From NCBI RefSeq assembly GCF_024138675.1, contig NZ_CP090959.1, positions 3,646,001 to 3,710,000 on the forward strand: DNA of 64,000 bases, in the 5' to 3' direction. Source of the DNA: Simiduia sp. 21SJ11W-1. GTDB lineage: Bacteria > Pseudomonadota > Gammaproteobacteria > Pseudomonadales > Cellvibrionaceae. Below are positions 17,948-26,163 of this stretch, piece by piece. Position 1 is the stretch's first letter. Each line of letters starts with the position of its first letter. Under the pieces are notes generated by a model that did not search any database, was not told the DNA's origin, and saw only the letters and a program-made list of their open reading frames with translations. A program made the translations under genes and the position numbers.

Positions 17948-20008
17948 CTAGATGCCCTGAGCCATCTTGGCCTTGCGTACCAGTTGTACAAACTCTGTGC
18001 GGTAGCCGTAGAGATCTTCGCCTTTATTGGCCTGAGCTAAGGCCAGGGCGTCATCATAGCTCCAGCTGCCCGTGTACTTGCCGCCTTTCAACAGTTGCGC
18101 AAAACCTGCCACGGCAGTGGCAAATTGGGTTTCACGCATCACCCAGGCGGCCACGCGTGTGTTGGGGTTAACGGTGTTCTGCGCGGCAACGGGTTGCTCA
18201 ATGAGCTTTGAGTCACGGCCGCCCGGCAGTTTGTAGCGCAACTTTACAAAGGCGTATTCATTGGTATTGGGGGTTGCTTCCAATGCCGTTGCATTTTGGG
18301 CTTGGCTGTAACGTGAACTTTCAATTAAAGGCTTGGCGCCTGTGGGGGTAAATTCGTAAATGGCGGTAACTGTGTGGCCTGCGCCAATGTCGCCAGCATC
18401 CACTTTATCGTTATTAAAATCTTCCCGCGCAAGCGCCCGTGTTTCATAGCCAATCAGCCGGTATTCCTGCACAGTGGCCGGGTTAAATTCCACCTGGATT
18501 TTTACATCTTGCGCGATGGGAAATAAATTACGCGTGGCCTCGGTAACCAGGACTTTTTGGGCCTCGCTTAAGGTATCTATGTAGGCCGCCACGCCATTGC
18601 CATTTTGTGCCAGTGTTTGCATCAGGTTATCGTGATAGTTGCCTTGGCCGAACCCCAGAACCGATAGGTAAATGCCCTTTTCCCGCTCGCGCTCCACAAA
18701 ACCTTTGAGTTCTTCGCGATCGGTGATACCCACATTGAAATCGCCATCGGTTGCGAGAATCACGCGGTTAACGGCCTGCTTATCAAAATTTTGCGCAGCC
18801 AGCTGGTAGGCAAGCTTGATGCCCTGTGCGCCCGCAGTAGTGCCTCCGGCGCTGAGCTGTTGCAGGGCATGTAAAATTTTCTGCTTGTCTTGCACGAGCG
18901 TCGGCGCCAGCACAGTACCGGCCGCGCCTGCGTAAACGGCAATGGCTACCGTGTCATCCGGCGCCAACTGCGAGAGCAATAACTCCATGGATTGCTTAAC
19001 CAGCGGCAGTTTATCGGCCGCGTTCATTGAGCCCGATACATCCAATAAAAATACCAGGTTGGTTTTGGGCTTGGCGGCGGCCGCCATCTCATAACCTTTG
19101 ATGCCTATGTGCATGAGTTTGCGGCCTTCGGCCCATGGCGAATCACTCACCACCACATGGGTATTAAAGGGCGTGGATTTGCCTTCGGGTGCGGGGTATT
19201 GGTAATCAAAATAGTTCACCATTTCTTCCACCCGCACGGCCGCTTTTTGGGGCAACACACCCTGGTTAAGCTGGCGGCGCACGAAGCTGTAGGCGCTGGT
19301 ATCCACATCAATTGAAAAAGTAGATACAGGAGCATCTACCACCCGCTGCACGGGGTTTTCATCCACTGTCTCAAAGCTGTCGCGGCCCTGATCGCTGAAG
19401 GCCTGTGGGCTTGAAGGTTCGGAGACTATCGATTCGGAGACTTTGGGCGCGGGCATTGCCGCCTGGTACTCGGCCATTACCGCCTTTTGCTGACGTTTGG
19501 GTGGCGCGATCGCCAAAAGATTTGCAGGTGAAGCCGCGCGCTCTACCACAACTTCTTCCAGCGCAGCCGGTGCCGGGCTTTCGGGCTTTGCACCTGCCAG
19601 CCGTTCGGCGGGGGCGCGAGGCCCGGTTGTTTGGTCGGCCCTATACAATTCGGCCGAAGGCGCTTGTACATTGCTGGCCTCTGGCAGTGCGGGCGTTACC
19701 AGCTCCTGCTGCATTTGTTGTGTCACCATCACCGTTAACACCGCCACGCTTGCTGCTGCGATGCCACTGTAAAGCCACTTGCGTTGAAAAAGTTCCATAA
19801 TCGATTGCCCTAGGGTTGTGAGTGTCCCCATTGGACGCAAGCCTTGCCAAAATCCTTGGCGCTGGTTGGATTTTTTTTGGGCCAGGTCAAATTCAGCCAG
19901 CGCGGCATTGATGGCGCGCGCCTTGGCCGATTCGTTTACCGGTGCCTGTTGCGCCTCGTTTAAAGCGCGCTCCAGGTCGTCATTTGGCCGGTTGTGTTGA
20001 TCGGTCAT
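17948..20008 (-). CDS. Membrane-anchored VWA/DUF3520 (YfbK-like) protein, possible anti-sigma partner
   Basis: 686 residues. The first 78 are cytoplasmic in character (charged, LERALNEAQQ), followed by one membrane helix (about 79-96, LYSGIAAASVAVLTVMVT). A low-complexity Pro/Ala/Glu stretch leads to the YfbK N-terminal region, then a von Willebrand A domain at about 315-495 with the MIDAS motif FLLDVSGSMN and ATDGDFNVG, and a DUF3520-like C-terminus. The start ATG overlaps the ECF sigma stop (ATGA). Gene order plus a short cytoplasmic N-domain and one TM helix suggests it could act as that sigma factor's anti-sigma protein; this is inference. RBS GGGGAG lies 7 bp before the ATG. Confidence 0.85.
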   Translation of the reverse strand: MTDQHNRPNDDLERALNEAQQAPVNESAKARAINAALAEFDLAQKKSNQRQGFWQGLRPMGTLTTLGQSIMELFQRKWLYSGIAAASVAVLTVMVTQQMQQELVTPALPEASNVQAPSAELYRADQTTGPRAPAERLAGAKPESPAPAALEEVVVERAASPANLLAIAPPKRQQKAVMAEYQAAMPAPKVSESIVSEPSSPQAFSDQGRDSFETVDENPVQRVVDAPVSTFSIDVDTSAYSFVRRQLNQGVLPQKAAVRVEEMVNYFDYQYPAPEGKSTPFNTHVVVSDSPWAEGRKLMHIGIKGYEMAAAAKPKTNLVFLLDVSGSMNAADKLPLVKQSMELLLSQLAPDDTVAIAVYAGAAGTVLAPTLVQDKQKILHALQQLSAGGTTAGAQGIKLAYQLAAQNFDKQAVNRVILATDGDFNVGITDREELKGFVEREREKGIYLSVLGFGQGNYHDNLMQTLAQNGNGVAAYIDTLSEAQKVLVTEATRNLFPIAQDVKIQVEFNPATVQEYRLIGYETRALAREDFNNDKVDAGDIGAGHTVTAIYEFTPTGAKPLIESSRYSQAQNATALEATPNTNEYAFVKLRYKLPGGRDSKLIEQPVAAQNTVNPNTRVAAWVMRETQFATAVAGFAQLLKGGKYTGSWSYDDALALAQANKGEDLYGYRTEFVQLVRKAKMAQGI

Positions 20009-20556
20009 GGGCCACTCCCCGATTGCTCTTGCCATTGCCCAATGCGTTTACGTACCTCATGAATACGCCAAGACACTGTGCTTTCTTTAACATCCAAAAT
20101 GCGCGCTGCCTCTTGGTGTGTAAGGCCTTCGCCCAGCACCAGCAGCACCGCTTCTTTAAAACCTTCGCCCAGCCCTGCGACCCAGGCCAATACCGCCTGC
20201 AAAAACACGCTGGTTTCCACAGTGCCGGGCGCCGGACGTGCATTAATCAAGGTATCTTGCGGGTCACTTACACGATTGCTCTCGTGGCGGCGCTGACTCT
20301 GTTGCCAGTCTTTGGCGCAATTAATCACCAAGCGGTACAGCCAGGTGTGAAAGGCCGACTCAAAGCGAAACTGGCCAAGGCTTGCCGCCAGTTTGATGCA
20401 GGCCTGTTGGGCGATGTCTTCGGCATCTTCCACTACCCCACACCACTTGAGTGCAAACCGGTAGATCACTGCGTACTCGGTATCGACCAGGCGTGCAAAG
20501 GCCTGCCGGTCGCCGGCTTGGGCGGCTTCAATTAATGCGCGTTGTGCGTTGCTCAA
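20005..20556 (-). CDS. ECF-family RNA polymerase sigma factor
   Basis: About 183 residues with region 2 (FARLVDTEYAVIYRFALKW, EDAEDIAQQACIKL, FRFESAFHTWLYRLVINCAKD) and region 4 (AVLLVLGEGLTHQEAARILDVKESTVSWRIHEVRKRI), joined by a short linker. I prefer TTG at 20556, which has GGAG 7 bases upstream; an ATG at 20622 would add 22 residues without homology-like sequence. It is translationally coupled to the VWA protein by an ATGA overlap. Divergent from the TSUP gene. Confidence 0.9.
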   Translation of the reverse strand: MSNAQRALIEAAQAGDRQAFARLVDTEYAVIYRFALKWCGVVEDAEDIAQQACIKLAASLGQFRFESAFHTWLYRLVINCAKDWQQSQRRHESNRVSDPQDTLINARPAPGTVETSVFLQAVLAWVAGLGEGFKEAVLLVLGEGLTHQEAARILDVKESTVSWRIHEVRKRIGQWQEQSGSGP

Positions 20557-20715
20557 TGTGCCGCTCCAACAGGCCTCGGGTTTAGTGTTAGACGAGCGAT
20601 CCGGCAAAATCCTTGGCCGCATATCAAGATGCGTGCAACCTCAGGCCCCGTAGATGCAAAACCTGCCAACCACTACAATGGCCCACTCTTAATCACCAGA
20701 GCACACTCTACCACC

Positions 20716-21627
20716 ATGACAAGCAACATTGCGCTGCGCGCATTTACCCTTTGTGGTGCACTCATGCTGGCGCTGGCCTTGGCGGCGATTGTGTGGCGGG
20801 CCAATCTCAACCCGGCCCTGATTGCCGAGCTGCTGCCGGTGGTGTTTGTGGGCATTGGTGGGGCTACCATCGCCAATGCCTCAGGCGTGGGCGGTGGCGT
20901 GGTGTTTGTGCCAGTGTTCGACTACTTCAATAGCGCAGGCATAGTACCTGTAAGCGCCCAGCAAATTGTGGCCACCAGTTTTTTGATCCAGTGCTTCGGC
21001 ATGAGCACGGGCTCGCTCACCTGGCTGAATAAAATGCAATCTGAACAGGGTGTGGTCACGGGTGTGCCCAAGGGCGATTTCACCCGCATTGTGCTGTGGG
21101 TGTTGGCGGGCTGCCTACCGGCACTGTTGGCCACCCAATACCTTCTGGCATTCGCACCAGCTAACGTGCTGTTCTGGTTTAAAAGCCTTTCCATTTGCCT
21201 GGGCGCAGCCCTGCTTTTCAGCGTCTGGCGCGACAACCCCAAGGCCCGTGCGCGCACCTCTCTGGCCCGGGCAGACCTCGCCGTATTAATTGTGCTTGGG
21301 GTCATCGGGGGTTTTGCCACAGCGCTTTTTTCCGTGGGCGTGGGTGAGCTGGTTGCGCTGTATTTGTTTATTCGCAACTACCCCTTGGTGACCTGTGCGG
21401 CCACGGCGGTAATTATCACAGCGGTTACGGTTATCACCGGTATGGTGTTTCATTTGTTGCATACCGATGTGCCCTGGGCACTGGCCGCCTTCGCGGTGCC
21501 AGGCGCCATTATTGGCGGCTATATTGCGCGCGGCTTTGCGTATTTTCTAGGGCCTTACCGGCTAAAAATTCTGGCGGGGCTTTGGATTGTGGGCTCCAGC
21601 GTCTACCTCCTGGCAGTGCACGGGTAG
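20716..21627 (+). CDS. TSUP (TauE/SafE) family permease
   Basis: About 303 residues with eight or so hydrophobic helices and the duplicated TSUP pattern: ANASGVGGGVVFVPVF near the first repeat and GGFATALFSVGVGELVALYLFI in the second. The family exports sulfite, sulfoacetate or related organosulfur anions; the substrate here is unknown. The open frame extends 58 codons upstream over the sigma-factor start, but the first hydrophobic helix begins just after the ATG at 20716 (MTSNIALRAFTLCGALML). It is followed by a strong hairpin. Confidence 0.85.
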   Translation: MTSNIALRAFTLCGALMLALALAAIVWRANLNPALIAELLPVVFVGIGGATIANASGVGGGVVFVPVFDYFNSAGIVPVSAQQIVATSFLIQCFGMSTGSLTWLNKMQSEQGVVTGVPKGDFTRIVLWVLAGCLPALLATQYLLAFAPANVLFWFKSLSICLGAALLFSVWRDNPKARARTSLARADLAVLIVLGVIGGFATALFSVGVGELVALYLFIRNYPLVTCAATAVIITAVTVITGMVFHLLHTDVPWALAAFAVPGAIIGGYIARGFAYFLGPYRLKILAGLWIVGSSVYLLAVHG

Positions 21628-21636
21628 CGCGCCCCA

Positions 21637-21663
21637 ACTTGCCGGCCCACAGTGCCGGCAAGT
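21637..21663. terminator. Hairpin after the TSUP gene
   Basis: Perfect 10-bp arms ACTTGCCGGC / GCCGGCAAGT with a 7-base loop, between two convergent genes. No T-run, but the position and strength suggest a bidirectional terminator. A short direct repeat TACGGGCTT occurs twice just after it. Confidence 0.55.
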
Positions 21664-21690
21664 CAGTATTTACGGGCTTGAAATACGGGC

Positions 21691-21999
21691 TTAAAAGTTC
21701 CAGCGCCCGTCTTCTACTTCCAGGCTTGCAATAGCGCCGCCGGTTTTCGCAATCACGCACTTCACCTTGCGCGATACGGTATCGCCGTTGGCCTCTGCGC
21801 GGTAGTTGTACATAAAGGTGTACTCGCCACGGCGGTAATCGGCCAGTGAATTGCGACGGAATTTAAACCCGGTTTCACCCGCTTGCGTTTGCGCCACTTG
21901 GGCATCGCAGGCTTTACGTGCTTCTTTCTGGCTTAGGCCTGCGGCGAAGGTGGGGGCTGCTGCCAGTGCCAATGCGGCCACAATGAGTCGGGAAGCCAT
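21691..21999 (-). CDS. Small secreted protein of unknown function
   Basis: 102 residues with a signal peptide (MASRLIVAALALAAAPTFAA). The mature protein has two cysteines (ARKACDAQ and RKVKCVI), which could form a disulfide, and a basic, aromatic middle (FKFRRNSLADYRRGEYTFMYNYRAE). I do not recognise a named family. The ATG at 21999 is fixed by AGGAGA 7 bases upstream; an upstream in-frame start would spoil the signal peptide. It is divergent from the HxlR regulator, with which it shares a promoter region containing a palindrome. Confidence 0.75.
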   Translation of the reverse strand: MASRLIVAALALAAAPTFAAGLSQKEARKACDAQVAQTQAGETGFKFRRNSLADYRRGEYTFMYNYRAEANGDTVSRKVKCVIAKTGGAIASLEVEDGRWNF

Positions 22000-22093
22000 G
22001 GTGTGTCTCCTTTGGATAATCAATGTGAAAGACGTGCGCTGCACATCAGTCCTTTAATGCAACGGTTGCATTACGAAACGAATGCTAGTTGCT

Positions 22094-22114
22094 TTAGTTG
22101 TTTTTTGCAACTAA
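22094..22114. promoter_or_regulatory. Perfect inverted repeat, candidate HxlR operator
   Basis: TTAGTTG-N7-CAACTAA lies 30 bp before the HxlR start and about 95 bp before the divergent secreted-protein start. Dimeric winged-helix regulators often bind such repeats near their own gene. Confidence 0.45.
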
Positions 22115-22143
22115 CATCAGCTGAAAAAGTGAGGCAAAACTCC

Positions 22144-22596
22144 ATGGTCAAAAACAGCTTTTCACACTTGTGCTGCCCGGTTGCGCGCTCCATGGATGTG
22201 GTGGGCGAGGCGTGGTCGATGCTGGTATTGCGAAATTTAATGCTGGCCGGGGGTGCGGCCCGGTTTGATCAGATGGTGGAAGAGCTGGGTATTTCCCGCA
22301 ATATCCTCACCGAGCGCCTGAAACGCCTGGAAGCCGAGGAGATTCTTACCAAGCAACCGGTGCAGGAAGGCGGTCGGCGCATGGAATACAAGCTAACGGC
22401 CAAGGGCTGGGAGCTGATGCCCATCATGATTGGTTTTGCCCAGTGGTTTGATCGCTGGCGCGCAGACCCGGAGCGTTCACCGCTAACCTTTCTGGATCGC
22501 CGCGATGGCGAACCCATTCAACCCTTGCGGGTGCTCTCGCACGATGGTCGCCCACTGGGGCCTGCGGATATCCGCCCGGTATCGGAAGATGCCTAG
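22144..22596 (+). CDS. HxlR-family winged-helix transcriptional regulator
   Basis: 150 residues of the HxlR family: CCPVARSMDVVGEAWSMLVLRN at the N-terminus, then the winged helix (FDQMVEELGISRNILTERLKRLE, GRRMEYKLTAKG). The conserved N-terminal cysteine, here doubled, is a redox or quinone sensor in relatives such as YodB/HypR; sensing is inferred. ATG at 22144 follows GAGG by 8 bases. Its target may be itself and the divergent small secreted protein. Confidence 0.9.
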   Translation: MVKNSFSHLCCPVARSMDVVGEAWSMLVLRNLMLAGGAARFDQMVEELGISRNILTERLKRLEAEEILTKQPVQEGGRRMEYKLTAKGWELMPIMIGFAQWFDRWRADPERSPLTFLDRRDGEPIQPLRVLSHDGRPLGPADIRPVSEDA

Positions 22597-22620
22597 CCGC
22601 TACTGCGCCGAGAAGCGGCT
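22595..22620 (+). terminator. Intrinsic terminator overlapping the HxlR stop codon
   Basis: AGCCGCT-N12-AGCGGCT followed by CTTTTC; the first arm includes the end of the TAG stop. It lies between convergent genes whose stops are only 3 bp apart. Confidence 0.5.
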
Positions 22621-23418
22621 CTTTTCAAGCCAGGCCTGTGAGCGGTAGCGGGTGGTAGCCGGGCTGCCCACGTTGTACCAAAACGAGGTGCGGTTGAACT
22701 GAAATTGCGGCTGATATTTTGGCTGCATGGCCGCCAGCGGGTAGCGTTTGAGGCCGGCCAAACCGCTTTTTTGGGTGGCTTCCAGAATGTATTCCTGCCC
22801 GTCTTTGATTAATACCACCCAGGCATGGCCCCCCCCATCATAAGTGCCTAGCGCCACGCGGGCATCCTCGCCCATGTCGATGAGCCAGTCTGCCAGTGCA
22901 ATGGCGTGATCTTCACAATCGCCGCGGGTGTAGAGGTAGGCCTGGCGGCTGGTTTGCCACACTTCTTCGCCGCCGTGGTTGAGCTTATCGAGCATGTAGG
23001 TTTTGCGCCTGGCCAATACCGACAGCGGCACAAATACATTGCTGGCAACAAAGGGGCTGTAGCCTTCAAGGTAGGCATTGACAAAATGGTGGCGTAAATC
23101 CAGCCCCATGGCCGAGGCAGTGGCGAATTCAACACCGTGCAATTTGTAGGAGAAAAAGGCCGAGCGGCTGTTATCGCGCCCAAGAATGGTGTGCAGCTGG
23201 CTTTCATCGAACAGCGCGCCGTTCATCACAAGCTCAATGCGCCCGGGCCGTGGGCCCTGATGGGTATCTTGCTGTTTTAGCTTGGCAATGCCCTCGGCGT
23301 AAGCGCGATCTTCTTGCAGGCGAGAAGCCTGTTGCGCGTCGGCGGTGCGCGCGCGCTTAAACTCTGAAATGCCTTGCAGGGCCACAATCAGCAGCACCCA
23401 TAACCCAAGCTTGTTCAT
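22600..23418 (-). CDS. Transglutaminase-like cysteine peptidase-fold protein
   Basis: 272 residues with an N-terminal hydrophobic helix that may be a signal anchor (LGLWVLLIVALQGI). The core has the transglutaminase-like catalytic pattern: YTRGDCEDHAIALADWL with the cysteine, GGGHAWVVL with the histidine, and an acidic residue in ILEATQKSG. Bacterial members act as proteases or amidases in the envelope; the substrate is unknown. Its ATG directly follows the DUF350 gene stop, so the two are surely co-expressed. Confidence 0.8.
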   Translation of the reverse strand: MNKLGLWVLLIVALQGISEFKRARTADAQQASRLQEDRAYAEGIAKLKQQDTHQGPRPGRIELVMNGALFDESQLHTILGRDNSRSAFFSYKLHGVEFATASAMGLDLRHHFVNAYLEGYSPFVASNVFVPLSVLARRKTYMLDKLNHGGEEVWQTSRQAYLYTRGDCEDHAIALADWLIDMGEDARVALGTYDGGGHAWVVLIKDGQEYILEATQKSGLAGLKRYPLAAMQPKYQPQFQFNRTSFWYNVGSPATTRYRSQAWLEKSRFSAQ

Positions 23419-23649
23419 CTAGCCTTTGAAACCAAAGGTCACAATTAGGGCTACAAAAATTAAAATGGATGAGGCGAAAATTGCCACCGCCACATTGCCG
23501 TTTTTCAGCTCTTCTTCAAAGCTCACGTTTTTTAAGAGCTTGTGATCAATCATTAACAGCGCCTTCACACCCACAAACAACGCCACCAGGGTGTATAAAA
23601 GATTCACGCCCAGATTCATCAGGGTGGCCAATAAAAAATCCCACTGCAT
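23419..23649 (-). CDS. DUF350-like two-helix membrane protein
   Basis: 76 residues from ATG 23649: two hydrophobic helices (LMNLGVNLLYTLVALFVGVKALLM and VAVAIFASSILIFVALIVTF) separated by a charged loop with EEELKNGN, the pattern of the DUF350 family. An upstream start would overlap cobS. It is coupled without gap to the transglutaminase-like gene, suggesting a joint envelope function that is not known. Confidence 0.75.
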   Translation of the reverse strand: MQWDFLLATLMNLGVNLLYTLVALFVGVKALLMIDHKLLKNVSFEEELKNGNVAVAIFASSILIFVALIVTFGFKG

Positions 23650-23695
23650 AATCGTTTCCAAGAGGTTAAAAGTTAACGGCTGCGATTTTACCCGG

Positions 23696-24460
23696 TTAGG
23701 CAACCGCCAGATAGGCGAGTAAAACCAAGCTGCTCATCTCGGTAATCTCAACGGCGGCGCCCACGGTATCACCGGTGACGCCACCGAGGCGCTGGCACAT
23801 CAGCCTGCGCAAAAGCCACAGCTGCACTGCAAGCCCCACCCAAAGCCCGAGGCTTGTAAAACCTGCCAGCCACACAAGGCTGAGCACGGCCATTGCCAGC
23901 CACACTGCCACCCACACCAGTTGGCGGGCCCCGTTGGCGCCGGCCACCATAGGGCTTGCCAAGCCGTCTGTACGGGCATAGGGGGTAGTGAAAAATAACA
24001 GTGCCGGAACGCAGCGACCAAGGGTTGGCGCGAACAACAAGGCCCACACCACAAGCGGCACCGCCGCCTCGGCAAGCAGGCAGGCCAAGGCTGCAAATTT
24101 CACCAGCAGCACACAGGCAATGGTCATTACCGCCGCCGAGCCCGCGCGCGGGTCTTTCATAATTTCAAGAGTGCGGGCTTTATCGCCCAGCCCGCCCAAC
24201 CAGCCATCGGCCGAGTCGCCCAGGCCATCGATGTGCAAGCCGCCGGTAACAAATACCCAAAACATCACGAGCAAGGCGGCATTCAGCATTGCAGCCGCTG
24301 GCAACAGCAGCAGAGCCACTGCCATTAGCGCGCCAATTAACAGCCCAATGAAGGGGAAGAAATACAGTACCCCACGCTGGTGGGCGTCGCTCACCTCGCC
24401 AAGGGTGGGCGCCGGCACGCGGGTGAGGAACATCAGCGCCAGCCAAAAACTAGTGATCAT
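23696..24460 (-). CDS. cobS: Adenosylcobinamide-GDP ribazoletransferase
   Basis: CobS joins adenosylcobinamide-GDP to alpha-ribazole to finish the nucleotide loop of cobalamin. This is a multi-helix inner-membrane protein of 254 residues with FLTRVPAP at the start, GGLHIDGLGDSADGWLGG (acidic metal motif), MKDPRAGS and a C-terminal hydrophobic end. It overlaps the cobC-like gene by 11 bp. Last gene of cobUTCS. Confidence 0.95.
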   Translation of the reverse strand: MITSFWLALMFLTRVPAPTLGEVSDAHQRGVLYFFPFIGLLIGALMAVALLLLPAAAMLNAALLVMFWVFVTGGLHIDGLGDSADGWLGGLGDKARTLEIMKDPRAGSAAVMTIACVLLVKFAALACLLAEAAVPLVVWALLFAPTLGRCVPALLFFTTPYARTDGLASPMVAGANGARQLVWVAVWLAMAVLSLVWLAGFTSLGLWVGLAVQLWLLRRLMCQRLGGVTGDTVGAAVEITEMSSLVLLAYLAVA

Positions 24461-25070
24461 CGCCTGCCCGCCCGTTGTGAAAGATCAGTTGTGGCCAATC
24501 CGGTTGATCGGGCGCATGGAAATTGCGGATCAAACTCAGGCTGGCGTGGGGGACATGCAGGTGCGACAAGGGCCGCAAAGGCATGGCCAAAAGCTCCGCC
24601 AAAATCATGCGGATAACCCCGCCGTGGGTCACAAGCACCACCTGCTTACCCGCCCACTGGGTGAGCAATGCCTGCCAGGCGCCCGCCACCCGGGCGCGAA
24701 AATCCGGCAGGGTTTCGGCTGCCGGTGGCGCATGGTGCACAGGATCTCGCCAGAAGGCGGCAATGGCACTGGGTGACTCGGCCTCAACCTCGGCCACCAA
24801 GCGCCCCTCCCAGGTGCCGAAATCAATCTCTGCAAAGGCAGATTCCAGGGTGCAACTTATGCCGCGGGCGCGGGCGAAGTCTTGGGCGGGGGCCGCGCAG
24901 CGCACCAGCGGTGAGCTGATCACGCCGTCCAGCGCGGGCAGGCTATCGAGCGTTGCGCGCATCTGGCTGAAACCTTCGGGCGTGCAGGGAGAATCTGTGC
25001 GGCCGCGGAATATCTGCCCGCCGGTGCAGGCACCGTGGCGCAGCAAGTAAATGCTGGTGGGTTGCATCAA
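24450..25070 (-). CDS. cobC: Alpha-ribazole phosphatase / histidine phosphatase family
   Basis: 206 residues of the histidine-phosphatase superfamily: catalytic YLLRHGACTGG at the start, FRGRTDSPCT, SSPLVRC, FGTWEGRL and the second histidine in LVTHGGVIRM. Placement between cobT and cobS supports CobC, which dephosphorylates alpha-ribazole-5'-phosphate or adenosylcobalamin-5'-phosphate. It overlaps both neighbours by a few bases. Confidence 0.9.
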   Translation of the reverse strand: MMQPTSIYLLRHGACTGGQIFRGRTDSPCTPEGFSQMRATLDSLPALDGVISSPLVRCAAPAQDFARARGISCTLESAFAEIDFGTWEGRLVAEVEAESPSAIAAFWRDPVHHAPPAAETLPDFRARVAGAWQALLTQWAGKQVVLVTHGGVIRMILAELLAMPLRPLSHLHVPHASLSLIRNFHAPDQPDWPQLIFHNGRAGDDH

Positions 25071-26110
25071 CGCTCAGACACGCCAGCCTCGGCAAAGGTG
25101 GCCATGTTGTTGTGCAGATCGCAAGCCATACGCAAAAGCCCCACAGCGAGCGCCGCGCCGCTGCCCTCGCCCAGGCGCAAGCCCAGATTCAATAAAGGCT
25201 CAAGCCCGGCGGCTGCCAGCGCGGCACCGTGGCCCGGCTCGGCCGAGTGGTGAGAGGCCAGCAACCAAGGCCGGATACCCGGGTTAATCTTGAGGGCGGC
25301 CAGGGCCGCCACGGTGCAAATATAGCCATCTACCAGCACCGGTAGCTTGGCTTGGGCGCAGGCTATGTAGGCGCCGGCTAGTGCTGCAATTTCAAAGCCA
25401 CCCAGGCTGCGCAGCACAGAGAGCGGGTCTGTCACGCCTTGGTGAAAGCTGAGCGCGCGCTCGATAACCGCAACTTTATGGGCGATGCGCTCGTCACTTA
25501 AGCCCGTGCCCGGGCCCGTTAAACTTCCTGCTGGTTGATTGAGCATGCGCGCCAACATGGCCGTGGCGGCGGTGGTATTGCCAATACCCATTTCACCGGG
25601 CACAAACAATTCACAACCGGCATCCACGGCGCGGGCCACTGCCTCACGCCCCTCATCCAGCGCCCGGTTGAGCTGGGCTTCGGTCATGGCGGGCGCGGCC
25701 GTGAAGTTCGCGGTTTGCGGCGCTATAGTGGCATCGCGCATGCCGCGCACCTCTTGCACCTTGCCCACTGTGCCAAGGCTCACCACCTCAAAGGCGGCAC
25801 CCAGGGATTTGGCCAACACGGTAATGGCCGCCCCGCCAATGACAAAGTTGTCGATCATTTGCGCGGTAACCACTTGCGGAAACGCCGACACCCGCTCTGC
25901 GCAAACACCGTGGTCGGCGGCGAAAATACAAATATTCACCTGCTTTACTTCCGGGTGTTTACGCTGCTGGAGGGCTGCCAGATCTATCGCAAGGCATTCC
26001 AGCCGGCCCAGAGAACCGGCGGGTTTGGTGAGTTGTTGTTGCCAAGCCCGGGCCTTGGTGCGGTGCTTTTCACTGGGCACCTGACCGGGGTGCAAAAACC
26101 ATGATTGCAT
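25067..26110 (-). CDS. cobT: Nicotinate-nucleotide--dimethylbenzimidazole phosphoribosyltransferase
   Basis: CobT makes alpha-ribazole phosphate from the lower-ligand base and nicotinate mononucleotide. About 347 residues from ATG 26110, which follows AGGA; the frame runs further up but into the cobU gene. Features: KPAGSLGRLE, IFAADHGVCAERVSAFPQ, GEMGIGNTTAATAML, GTGLSDERIAHK, and the C-terminal SHHSAEPGH and GEGSGAALA. Confidence 0.96.
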   Translation of the reverse strand: MQSWFLHPGQVPSEKHRTKARAWQQQLTKPAGSLGRLECLAIDLAALQQRKHPEVKQVNICIFAADHGVCAERVSAFPQVVTAQMIDNFVIGGAAITVLAKSLGAAFEVVSLGTVGKVQEVRGMRDATIAPQTANFTAAPAMTEAQLNRALDEGREAVARAVDAGCELFVPGEMGIGNTTAATAMLARMLNQPAGSLTGPGTGLSDERIAHKVAVIERALSFHQGVTDPLSVLRSLGGFEIAALAGAYIACAQAKLPVLVDGYICTVAALAALKINPGIRPWLLASHHSAEPGHGAALAAAGLEPLLNLGLRLGEGSGAALAVGLLRMACDLHNNMATFAEAGVSER

Positions 26111-26163
26111 GAGTTCATCCTTTGGATACGACATCCGTGCATTGAATACTCCAACGCCACCCG

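Noticed and set aside
24523-25050. 175-codon plus frame across cobC
   Set aside because: Antisense shadow of the cob operon in GC-rich DNA; no domain.
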